Assembly (NCBI GenBank): GCA_021736985.1
Contig: JAIPEW010000026.1
Coordinates: forward strand, 1-40,253
DNA from: Clostridiales bacterium
GTDB lineage: Bacteria > Bacillota > Desulfotomaculia > Desulfotomaculales > VENG01
Length of the DNA: 40,253 nt
Reading direction: 5' to 3'
Part shown: one piece after another, positions 7,307 to 15,025 of the stretch
Position numbering within the stretch: the first letter of the stretch is position 1
Layout: every line of letters begins with the position of its first letter
Position numbers and translations under genes: made by a program
Notes under the pieces: model-generated
The model's input: the letters and a program-made list of their open reading frames with translations, nothing else
Told to the model about the DNA's origin: nothing
The model's database searches: none

Positions 7307-8686
7307 ATGACTGCGAGTGAACAAAGTTTTGATATACCAGAACACTGTAGGGGAATTGGTGAAGGCAAATTTGTGTTTGTCTATACATTTGGGTGTCAGA
7401 TGAATGAGCACGATTCTGAAGTTGTTGTTTTGCTGCTGGGGAAAATGGGTTATACAAAAACGGAAGATAGTACAGCTGCAGATGTAATAGTAATAAATAC
7501 TTGTTGTGTACGAGAGACTGCTGAGAATAAGATTTTTGGGCTTTTAGGACGATTGCGCAAGTTAAAAAATAAAAATCCTAACCTTATTATTGCCGTAGGT
7601 GGATGTATGGTTCAGCAGGAAGGCATGGGAAAAAGGGTAAAAGACAGGTTTCATCATGTAGATATTGTATACGGTACTCATAACTTGTCTAGGCTGCCTG
7701 AATTAATTACAGAAGTTTCTAGTAGTAGAAAAAGAGTTTTAGAAGTTTGGCCTAATACTCCTGAGCAGTTTGATGAAATTCCTGAAAGAAAAGTTTCAGG
7801 TGTACATGCATGGGTTTGCATAATGCACGGGTGCAATAACTATTGTACTTACTGCATAGTTCCTTATGTCCGGGGACGAGAGAGGAGCCGGTTACCGCTC
7901 GAAATAAATGATGAAGTTAGAAACCTTGTAAGCCAGGGTATAAAAGAAATTACTTTGTTGGGTCAGAATGTAAATTCTTATGGTAAAGATTTAGAAAAAA
8001 ATATTGATTTTGCAGATCTCATTATGATGCTGGAAGAAATAAAGGGCTTGGAAAGAATCAGGTTTATGACTTCTCATCCCAAGGATATCTCAGATAAACT
8101 AATAGATAGCATGTCCAGGTCGAAGAAGGTCTGCGAACATATTCATTTACCAGTACAAGCTGGAAGCAATGCTGTACTAAAAGCCATGAATAGAGGTTAT
8201 ACTAGGGAAAAGTATATTGCTCTGGCAGAAAAAATTAAATCTGTAATTCCGGGAGTATCTTTAACTACAGATATAATTGTCGGTTTTCCGGGTGAGACTG
8301 AAGAAGATTTTAAGGAAACTCTGGAAATGGTTAAAAGGATAAATTTTGATAGTGCTTTTATGTTTATTTACAATAAGCGGAGTGGAACTCCTGCAGCAAA
8401 GATGAAGAACCAGGTTTCTAATGATATTAAAAGCAGGCGAATACAAGAATTAATTCAAGTTCAAAATGATATTACTATAAAAAGTAATGAGTCTGAAGTT
8501 GGCAAAATTTTTGAAGTTCTAGTAGAAGGAAAGAGCAAAACCAGGAAAGATAGATTAAGCGGTCATACCCGGACTAATAAAATAGTTGTTTTTTATGGCA
8601 GTGATGAACTTATAGGTATGCCAGTGTCTGTAGAAATAACAAGTTATAGTCTTACTCATCTGGAAGGAAAAGCACTTTATAACTAG
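7307..8686 (+). CDS. tRNA-2-methylthio-N6-dimethylallyladenosine synthase MiaB
   Basis: Radical-SAM methylthiotransferase that converts i6A37 to ms2i6A37 in tRNAs reading UNN codons, acting after MiaA. Encodes 459 residues. The N-terminal UPF0004 domain has its three cluster cysteines in FGCQMNEHDSE (C30), NTCCVRE (C66) and GGCMVQ (C100). The radical-SAM motif is GCNNYCTYC (C176, C180, C183), followed by IVPYVRGRERSR. A TRAM domain fills the last ~65 residues. ATG 7307 follows GGAGGT with 7-nt spacing; an in-frame TTG at 7223 has no site. The YlbF-family gene follows, an order shared with Bacillus subtilis (ymcB-ymcA). miaA is also in this window at 19058. Confidence 0.95.
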   Translation: MTASEQSFDIPEHCRGIGEGKFVFVYTFGCQMNEHDSEVVVLLLGKMGYTKTEDSTAADVIVINTCCVRETAENKIFGLLGRLRKLKNKNPNLIIAVGGCMVQQEGMGKRVKDRFHHVDIVYGTHNLSRLPELITEVSSSRKRVLEVWPNTPEQFDEIPERKVSGVHAWVCIMHGCNNYCTYCIVPYVRGRERSRLPLEINDEVRNLVSQGIKEITLLGQNVNSYGKDLEKNIDFADLIMMLEEIKGLERIRFMTSHPKDISDKLIDSMSRSKKVCEHIHLPVQAGSNAVLKAMNRGYTREKYIALAEKIKSVIPGVSLTTDIIVGFPGETEEDFKETLEMVKRINFDSAFMFIYNKRSGTPAAKMKNQVSNDIKSRRIQELIQVQNDITIKSNESEVGKIFEVLVEGKSKTRKDRLSGHTRTNKIVVFYGSDELIGMPVSVEITSYSLTHLEGKALYN

Positions 8687-8746
8687 AACCTATTAAAAAA
8701 AGGTATGAATTATTACCTATTTTTATATTAATAACGGAGGGATAAT

Positions 8747-9136
8747 ATGAGTAATCCAGTTCTAGAAAAAGCCAGAGAATTAGGCGATGAATTAGTAAAA
8801 TCGAAAGAATTAACCGAAATGAGAGATGCCCAGGAGAAAGTAATGCAAAATCAAGAAGCAAAGGCCATATTAGATCAATTTCATGAGAAACAAAAAGTAT
8901 TATATGATATGCAAAATCAAGGACAAGAAATTACGGAAGGTCACAAAAAAGAAGTTGAAGAAATAGAACAAAAAATGATGGACAACAATCTCCTGGCTGA
9001 ATTCATTAAGACACAGCAAAGTTTTGAAAAAGTGCTTCAGAGTATAAACGACATGATATCACAGGCAATATCTGGAGAAAAGGAATCATCTTGTGAAAGT
9101 TGTTGCCCTTCCTGTGATAGCGGATGTGATGCATAA
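8747..9136 (+). CDS. YlbF/YmcA-family protein with cysteine-rich tail
   Basis: Encodes 129 residues. Residues 1-~110 are the all-helical YlbF/YmcA (com_ylbF) domain, highly charged with K, E and Q. In Bacillus, YlbF, YmcA and YaaT form a complex that carries Fe-S clusters and affects RNase Y activity, sporulation and competence. Position directly after miaB and before mutS matches B. subtilis ymcA (ricA), so this is probably its positional counterpart. The C-terminus adds CESCCPSCDSGCDA, with five cysteines (C116, C119, C120, C123, C127), well placed to bind a metal or Fe-S cluster. GGAGGG lies 7 nt upstream of the ATG. Family call is firm; the exact paralogue (YlbF or YmcA) is less so. Confidence 0.85.
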   Translation: MSNPVLEKARELGDELVKSKELTEMRDAQEKVMQNQEAKAILDQFHEKQKVLYDMQNQGQEITEGHKKEVEEIEQKMMDNNLLAEFIKTQQSFEKVLQSINDMISQAISGEKESSCESCCPSCDSGCDA

Positions 9137-9170
9137 ATAGAGGTTTTAATTATTCTTTGAATAACATTCT

Positions 9171-9210
9171 GGCCCGGGGAGCAACCCCGGAGGTTTTAGG
9201 GGCCCGGGCC
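9171..9210. other. GC-rich nested hairpin element
   Basis: In AT-rich intergenic DNA, GGCCCGGG (9171-9178) can pair with CCCGGGCC (9203-9210). Alternatively CCGGGG (9174-9179) can pair with CCCCGG (9185-9190), and GGCCCGGGCC at 9201-9210 is itself palindromic. The first two pairings exclude each other. There is no T tract, so it is not a standard terminator. No family recognised. Confidence 0.55.
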
Positions 9211-9339
9211 GGTAATCCTCAAAATCGCGTATTTTACAGCCACCCTTTTTCCTTCCAGTAATTATACTCCCATAACGAGATTTTCCTATGGTTTAAAAAT
9301 AACTTTACCAAAAAAATTGTGCAATTTATGCTGTTTCCT

Positions 9340-9522
9340 TTATTGAAAATAAGCTTTTTGTTTTTTAATGGAGCCGTAAAGTTCTGCTCCTACTTTACCT
9401 GTTTCATTTAAAAGTGGAGATGAATCAGGTAAAAAGCCATCCTGGTAAATATCAACTGCAACATAATCTACTATTGTTGCCCCCAATAAATACAATATCC
9501 TTTTTTGTAATACTCTTCGCAT
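9340..9522 (-). CDS. Possible 60-residue small protein
   Basis: A 60-residue frame. The N-terminus is basic (MRRVLQKR); the rest, including ATIVDYVAVDIYQDGFLPDSS and TGKVGAELYGSIKKQK, has balanced protein-like composition in an AT-rich gap. AAAAGGGG directly abuts the ATG, which is poor spacing. I do not recognise a family. It is antisense to its neighbours, and no clear terminator follows. It may be a real small gene or chance. Confidence 0.4.
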   Translation of the reverse strand: MRRVLQKRILYLLGATIVDYVAVDIYQDGFLPDSSPLLNETGKVGAELYGSIKKQKAYFQ

Positions 9523-9797
9523 CCCCTTTTCAGTAATTTATATTTTGTTTAGTAATATCAATAAATTGTTTTTGTGTGACATAAAATTAGTTTATAACTG
9601 TTTATGCAACTAGTATAGTTTGTAGCCATATGAGCTGTTACATAAGTAATTGTTTATGGAAAATAATTATTGAAGTGATAAATGATATGGTATAAAAAAT
9701 ACTATTGTTCTTCAGGTATCTATAATTGTTAATAATGTTGCTTAGTAATTTTATAAAGGAAGAGAAAGTAATATCTAAGGAGGATTTAAAACCAAAA
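9523..9797. other. AT-rich gap upstream of the membrane protein gene
   Basis: No coding region, RNA gene or strong hairpin is visible. It presumably contains promoters for the flanking genes. An upstream in-frame extension of the next gene (TTG 9726, ATG 9735) lacks a ribosome site. Confidence 0.4.
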
Positions 9798-10331
9798 ATG
9801 AAAAAGCTCGGTTTAAAGGGGCAAAGATGGTTAAAGGGAATACATATTTTTCTTTGCAGTCTCTGGTTAGGTGCGGGGATATCTATTACACTCTTGGGAT
9901 TTACTAAGTGTTATATACCTGATGGAGATATGCTTTATGCTGTTCATGAATGTATAAAAATAATTGATTATTTTGTAATTATCCCAGCTTCAAATGCGGT
10001 ATTAATTACTGGTATTATTTTCAGCTTGTTGACTAATTGGGGTTTTTTTAAGTACAAGTGGATTTTAGTTAAGTGGCTTTTTATACTTGGACAGATCTTA
10101 ATAGGTACTTGCCTGCTGGGACCATGGCAGAGTAAGGCCATGGCTGTTGTTAGGGAACATGGTGCGCAAGCACTGCAAAATGACATGTATTTGTATAATA
10201 TTCAAATGATGAATTATGTCGGCTTGCTGCAGTTTATACTTCTTGTGATCGTTGTATTTATCTCGGTCTTTAAGCCGTGGGGAAAAAGAAAAAAAGTGAC
10301 TAATAAGACTTCTAAAACTGAGAGTGCGTGA
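9798..10331 (+). CDS. DUF2269-like integral membrane protein
   Basis: Encodes 177 residues from ATG 9798. Four hydrophobic segments are visible, at about residues 10-31, 50-75, 85-110 and 138-160. The first contains LKGIHIFLCSLWLGAG, with the histidine and W-L-G-A pattern seen in DUF2269/CopD-like membrane proteins; a conserved-looking LLGPWQSK follows the third. The tail is basic (KPWGKRKK). Function is unknown; heme or quinone-linked roles have been proposed for related families. AAGGAGG lies at 9778-9784, 13 nt upstream, a long but usable spacing; 24 further residues could be included with earlier starts. The wrecked regulator that follows may once have been part of the same unit. Confidence 0.65.
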   Translation: MKKLGLKGQRWLKGIHIFLCSLWLGAGISITLLGFTKCYIPDGDMLYAVHECIKIIDYFVIIPASNAVLITGIIFSLLTNWGFFKYKWILVKWLFILGQILIGTCLLGPWQSKAMAVVREHGAQALQNDMYLYNIQMMNYVGLLQFILLVIVVFISVFKPWGKRKKVTNKTSKTESA

Positions 10332-10463
10332 ATAGAATGTAAAATTATTAATAGAAGCAGCCAGGTAGAGCTTAAGAGGTTTTTATGCCTGTGTATAAAA
10401 AAATTAATCAGCAGGGGTTGTCTTTTTATAAGGCAATCCTTGTTTTATTTGTGAGATGGTTAA

Positions 10464-10648
10464 TTTATTCTATTACAAACATATTTGAAAATAAATATAA
10501 CTCAGAAAGAGTTTGCTGAAACCGTAAATAGTACGCAGGGAGATCATTGTTTACCTGGACAGGATAAATACTGCCTTTATTAGAACTGGCTTATAGAATA
10601 GCAAGATTTTTAGAAGTTCACATTGAGGATGTCTTTGAATTTGATTAG
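10464..10648 (+). pseudogene. Xre-family HTH regulator remnant with two frameshifts
   Basis: Three reading frames together spell a typical small Xre/Cro regulator. Frame one (10464-~10538) gives LLQTYLKINITQKEFAETVNST. Frame two (~10537-10572) gives REIIVYLDR. Frame three (~10574-10648) gives PLLELAYRIARFLEVHIEDVFEFD followed by a stop. This matches the family pattern 'LTQEEFAE-VxxSRQTI-xIExxKYxPSLELAxRIARFLxVxIEDVFEFE'. No intact start is visible, so the gene is dead unless the frameshifts are sequence errors. The DNA before it (10332-10463) contains a 44-codon frame from ATG 10385 with a hydrophobic middle and no recognisable family; I regard it as unlikely to be real. Confidence 0.7.
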
Positions 10649-10691
10649 TCTGAATCATTAATACAAAATTCTAGAGATCATCGGTTATCTT

Positions 10692-10718
10692 TTGGATAAA
10701 TTAGCTGTATGTTATAAT
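10692..10718 (+). promoter_or_regulatory. Probable mutS promoter
   Basis: An extended -10 box TGTTATAAT ends at 10718, with TATAAT at 10713-10718. A weak -35 (TTGGAT, 10692-10697) sits 15 nt upstream. The ribosome site AGGAGGGG and ATG follow within 20 nt, so the leader would be very short. Confidence 0.5.
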
Positions 10719-10736
10719 GTTTCCAGGAGGGGTGCT

Positions 10737-13304
10737 ATGAAATATACTCCCATGATACAGCAATATTTGCAGATAAAACATGAATATGAGGATACTGTTC
10801 TTTTTTTCCGCTTAGGAGATTTTTATGAGATGTTTTTCCAAGATGCAGTAACAGCATCCAGAGAATTGGAATTAACGTTAACTGCCAGGGATGGTGGTGG
10901 AGAAAAAGTGCCTATGTGTGGTGTTCCTTATCATTCCGCGGAAATATACATAGGACGTTTAATTAAAAAAAATTATAAAGTTGCTATATGTGATCAAGTT
11001 GAGTCTCCAGAAGAGTCAAAAGGTATAGTACGTCGTGAGGTAACGAGAGTAGTTACTCCTGGCACAATAACTGAAGGAGACTTAATAGATGAAAAATCTC
11101 ATAATTACGCTGTTTCAATAGCTTTAGAGAATAATTCCTGGGGGCTTGCTGCTGCAGATATTACGACCGGTCATTTTATTGTAACTCAGTTTGATGGTAA
11201 AAATGCAGGAGAGTTGTTATTAGATGAATTGACCCGGTTGCAGCCAAAAGAAGTACTGGTTTCTCAAGAGTACAATGATCAGTTGGGACAGCTAAATTTA
11301 AATTGCATGATTACTCCAGCAAATATTGGGACAAATAATTATACTCAATCAAAAAATTTAATTGAACAACACTACAGCATTGATCTAGAACATAATGAAT
11401 TGCGTTTTTACCCGGCAGCAATTTGTGCCGCAGGAGGACTTCTGGGTTATTTTTATGATACGCAAAAGCAGAAATTAGTGCAGTTGGGAAACATACAACT
11501 TTATTTCCTTGAAGAATTCATGGTTTTGGATGAAGCAACCCGCCGGAACCTTGAAATAACTAATTCTATAATTGACAGTAGTCGACGTGGAACGCTTCTT
11601 TCGGTTTTGGATTATACAAATACTGCTATGGGCGGTAGAATGTTAAAAAGATGGTTGCAGCAGCCGCTTATGGATATAGAAAAAATTGAGCAGCGGCAAG
11701 AAGCTGTACAAGAAATAATTGATGATATTTTCTTTAAAGAATCGATACGCAGTGCATTAGATTTAGTTTACGACCTTGAAAGGTTGAGCAGCAAATTAGC
11801 CAGCGGCAATGCAAATGCTCGTGATTTGACAGCATTGAAGCAGTCATTAGGTTCGGTGCCTGATTTAAAATCAATTTTATCAGGAAGTAAAAGTGTAAAA
11901 TTAAGTAGTTTATCTGAAAACATGGATGAATTAGCAGAAATTTATGACTTATTGGATAAATCAATTGTTCGTGATCCACCGGTTTCTAGTAGAGAAGGTG
12001 GCATTATCTGTTCGGGATATAATGAAGAAGTAGATAACCTGCGAAATTCAAGCACTAATGGAAAAAAGTGGTTGACCGAGTTAGAAAACAGGGAGAAGAA
12101 CAGGACGGGGATAAAATCTTTAAAAATAGGTTATAACAAGGTGTTTGGTTACTATATTGAGGTTACCCGGGCAAATCTTCAACATGTGCCTGGTGATTAT
12201 ATTAGGAAACAAACGCTGGTAAATGCAGAAAGGTATATAACTCCTGATTTAAAAGAATATGAGAATCTAATATTAGGTGCTGAAGACCGGCTTGTGCAAT
12301 TAGAGTATGAGATTTTTTGTAATATACGTAATGAAGTGTTAAATGCAGTTTCTCGACTTCAGCAAACCTCAGAATGTATTGCCCGGGTAGATGCACTTTG
12401 GTCGCTTGCTGAGTCTGCACTACGAAATTATTATGTACGTCCTTTGTTAAATAATTCCAAGGAGATAAAAATAAAAGAAGGAAGGCATGCTGTTGTAGAA
12501 GCAGAATTAGGTGCGATGGAGTTTGTACCAAATGATGCATATATGGAAGAAAAAGAGTTTTTATTACTTATAACTGGACCCAATATGGCTGGAAAAAGCA
12601 CTTATATGAGACAAACGGCCTTAATTGTGCTCATGGCCCAGGTAGGTAGTTTTGTTCCCGCTGAAGAGGCTTTAATAGGGATTGTAGACCGTATTTTTAC
12701 TCGCGTAGGAGCTGCTGATGACCTGGCTGGTGGCAGAAGTACTTTTATGGTTGAAATGACCGAGTGCCGGACTATTATGGAATATGCCAGCGATAAAAGC
12801 TTAATTATAATGGATGAAGTAGGTAGAGGAACAAGTACGTATGATGGAATAAGCCTGGCACGTGCCATGGTGCATTATATACACGATAAAATAAAAGCAA
12901 GGACATTATTTTCTACTCACTATCATGAATTAACTGACTTGGAGATATTATCAAGTATTAAAAATTATACAATTGCTGTACAGGAACAGGGCGATGACAT
13001 AGTATTCTTGCGTAAATTAAAACCTGGAAAGGCAGACCGCAGTTATGGTATTCATGTAGCCCGCCTTGCTGGAATACCTGAAGAAATATTAAAAAATGCA
13101 TGCAGCATTTTAGACAACCTGGAAAATTATCAGAGCAATATGCAGCATGGGAATAAGCAGCAGGGGAATAATAATACTAAAGAAATTACATATGAAAAAC
13201 ACCCGGTTTTAGATAAATTGAAAAATAAAAACATATTAGAGATGACGCCGCTTGATGCATTGAATTTTATTTATAAGCTTCAAGAGGAATTGCAAAATTA
13301 TTAG
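10737..13304 (+). CDS. DNA mismatch repair protein MutS
   Basis: Encodes 855 residues, normal for MutS1. It recognises mismatches and small loops and recruits MutL in an ATP-dependent manner. The mismatch-binding domain has the expected FFRLGDFYEMFFQDA, with the Phe-x-Glu wedge (F-Y-E) within residues ~25-45. Walker A GPNMAGKST is at about residue 614, followed by Walker B LIIMDEVGRGTST at about 688 and the signature FSTHYHELT. ATG 10737 follows AGGAGGGG with suitable spacing. A shorter, asparagine- and glutamine-rich stretch near residues 800-820 precedes the C-terminal clamp-like helix. It leads a unit that continues through the hydantoinase-like gene, the deacetylase-like gene and mutL. 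Confidence 0.97.
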   Translation: MKYTPMIQQYLQIKHEYEDTVLFFRLGDFYEMFFQDAVTASRELELTLTARDGGGEKVPMCGVPYHSAEIYIGRLIKKNYKVAICDQVESPEESKGIVRREVTRVVTPGTITEGDLIDEKSHNYAVSIALENNSWGLAAADITTGHFIVTQFDGKNAGELLLDELTRLQPKEVLVSQEYNDQLGQLNLNCMITPANIGTNNYTQSKNLIEQHYSIDLEHNELRFYPAAICAAGGLLGYFYDTQKQKLVQLGNIQLYFLEEFMVLDEATRRNLEITNSIIDSSRRGTLLSVLDYTNTAMGGRMLKRWLQQPLMDIEKIEQRQEAVQEIIDDIFFKESIRSALDLVYDLERLSSKLASGNANARDLTALKQSLGSVPDLKSILSGSKSVKLSSLSENMDELAEIYDLLDKSIVRDPPVSSREGGIICSGYNEEVDNLRNSSTNGKKWLTELENREKNRTGIKSLKIGYNKVFGYYIEVTRANLQHVPGDYIRKQTLVNAERYITPDLKEYENLILGAEDRLVQLEYEIFCNIRNEVLNAVSRLQQTSECIARVDALWSLAESALRNYYVRPLLNNSKEIKIKEGRHAVVEAELGAMEFVPNDAYMEEKEFLLLITGPNMAGKSTYMRQTALIVLMAQVGSFVPAEEALIGIVDRIFTRVGAADDLAGGRSTFMVEMTECRTIMEYASDKSLIIMDEVGRGTSTYDGISLARAMVHYIHDKIKARTLFSTHYHELTDLEILSSIKNYTIAVQEQGDDIVFLRKLKPGKADRSYGIHVARLAGIPEEILKNACSILDNLENYQSNMQHGNKQQGNNNTKEITYEKHPVLDKLKNKNILEMTPLDALNFIYKLQEELQNY

Positions 13305-13342
13305 ATGTCTAAAATACTCCTCTTTTGCCTGGAGGTGTTTTA

Positions 13343-15025
13343 TTGTATATTGGAATTGATGTAGGTGGAACGTTTACAGATGCGGTTCTTCTAGACAATG
13401 ATGGAGTCAGGGCGACTGCAAAAGTTGCAACCCGGGATGATCTTTTGTCTTCATTGCTTGATGTGCTGGATAAAGTAATGGACAATATCTCTGGACATAA
13501 AATTAAGCGTGTTGTATTAAGTACTACCATGATTACAAATTTAATACTGGAAAATAAGTACGATCCAGTAGGCCTGATATTAATTCCGGGTCCCGGAGTC
13601 AGTCATAATAATTTTATGTATAATGCTGATACTAAAATAATATCCGGTGCTATTGATTACCGTGGTAGAGAGATTGCACCTTTAAAGAAAAATGAAATAG
13701 CGGAAGTAGCTAATGATCTTGCTGAAAAAAAATACAAAAAAGCAGCTGTCATTGGCAAGTTTTCTCCACGCAATAAAAGTCATGAAGTAGAAGTTGCAAA
13801 AATATTGGAAGAATTTTATCCCGGCTGGAATATTGAACTGGGACACCGGGTTACCGGCCAGCTCAATTATCCCCGCAGGATAATATCAACTATGTTGACA
13901 TGTGCATCAAAAGAAAAATACAAGTATTTTATTAATTCTGTCCTTAATGCTCTCGAGAAACGCGATATTGATGCTTCAGTGTTTATGTTAAAGGCTGACG
14001 GGGGGACAGTTCCAATAAAGAATTCTGCAGATGGTCCTGTTGAAACCATATTTAGCGGTCCTGCGGCAAGTACAGTTGGCGTACAGGCTCTAACTTCAGC
14101 CGGTGAAACTGAGGTTGTAGTTGATATAGGAGGAACCACAACTGACCTGGCTCTTATTTTAAATGGGCAGCCTTTAATTTCATCCCAGGGAGCATCAATT
14201 AAAAATTATATTACACATGTACGTACGCTTTCAGTAAGATCTGTAGCTGTAGGCGGAGACAGTAAAATAGAGTGTTCAGGGGAACAAATTGTTGTTTGCC
14301 CTAGGCGCGAGGGACAGCCTTACTGCCTGGGGGGGCCGTCTCCAACTCCAACTGATGCACTAAGATTCCTTGGGTTAACTGAACTGGGTGACAAGAGTAA
14401 GGCTGAAAAGGCAATGGAGATGATAGGTGGTATTACAGGGAGAAGCTCTGAAGAAGCAGCAGAGAAAGTAAAAGATTTAGTTGTTGATACTATAACCAGG
14501 GAAATACAAGACATGTTTTATAAATGGGAACAGGAACCTGCTTACCGGGTATGGGAAGTTTTACAGAGAAGCAAGGAAAAACCAAATATTGTAATTGGCG
14601 TCGGTGGCGGTGCTGCCGGTTTTATTAAACAGATTGCGTTCAGGTTGGATGCTAGTCCCTTAATACCACAGTATGCACCTGTTGCAAATGCCATAGGGGC
14701 AGCTGTATCTATGCCTATCTTACAAGTTACACTTAGAGCAGATACAGAGCAGGGATATTACTCTATCGAGGAAGAAGGCTTGCAGTATAAAATTAAGGAC
14801 CAGAAATTTTCTGAAGGCGAAGCAGTTGACCTGGCGTGCGAATTCCTTGACAAAAAGGCAAATGCAAATAGTTTTAACATGGGACAAAACGAGATAGAAG
14901 TGATTCGCCGGGAAACATTTAACATGGTGAGAGGCTTTGTCACTACCGGCAAAATATATGATATATGTGTTCAAACCCCAAGAAAACTTTTGGGTCGTTT
15001 TGGAGAGAAGGGGGGGGGTAAGTAA
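13343..15025 (+). CDS. Hydantoinase/oxoprolinase family protein (HyuA-type ATPase)
   Basis: Encodes 560 residues. Phosphate-binding motifs of the ASKHA-like HyuA superfamily are clear: YIGIDVGGTFTDAVLLD at residues 2-18, VVDIGGTTTDLALI around 258-271, and GVGGGAAGFIKQIA further on. Family members open hydantoin, 5-oxoproline or acetone-type substrates with ATP, usually with an HyuB partner; no HyuB is present, so the substrate is unknown. TTG 13343 lies 6 nt after GGAGGT and gives the canonical N-terminus. The 3' end has nine consecutive G (15010-15018), which also provides the ribosome site for the next gene; the stop overlaps the next ATG as TAATG. Its place inside the mutS-mutL block is unusual for a metabolic enzyme. 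Confidence 0.85.
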   Translation: MYIGIDVGGTFTDAVLLDNDGVRATAKVATRDDLLSSLLDVLDKVMDNISGHKIKRVVLSTTMITNLILENKYDPVGLILIPGPGVSHNNFMYNADTKIISGAIDYRGREIAPLKKNEIAEVANDLAEKKYKKAAVIGKFSPRNKSHEVEVAKILEEFYPGWNIELGHRVTGQLNYPRRIISTMLTCASKEKYKYFINSVLNALEKRDIDASVFMLKADGGTVPIKNSADGPVETIFSGPAASTVGVQALTSAGETEVVVDIGGTTTDLALILNGQPLISSQGASIKNYITHVRTLSVRSVAVGGDSKIECSGEQIVVCPRREGQPYCLGGPSPTPTDALRFLGLTELGDKSKAEKAMEMIGGITGRSSEEAAEKVKDLVVDTITREIQDMFYKWEQEPAYRVWEVLQRSKEKPNIVIGVGGGAAGFIKQIAFRLDASPLIPQYAPVANAIGAAVSMPILQVTLRADTEQGYYSIEEEGLQYKIKDQKFSEGEAVDLACEFLDKKANANSFNMGQNEIEVIRRETFNMVRGFVTTGKIYDICVQTPRKLLGRFGEKGGGK

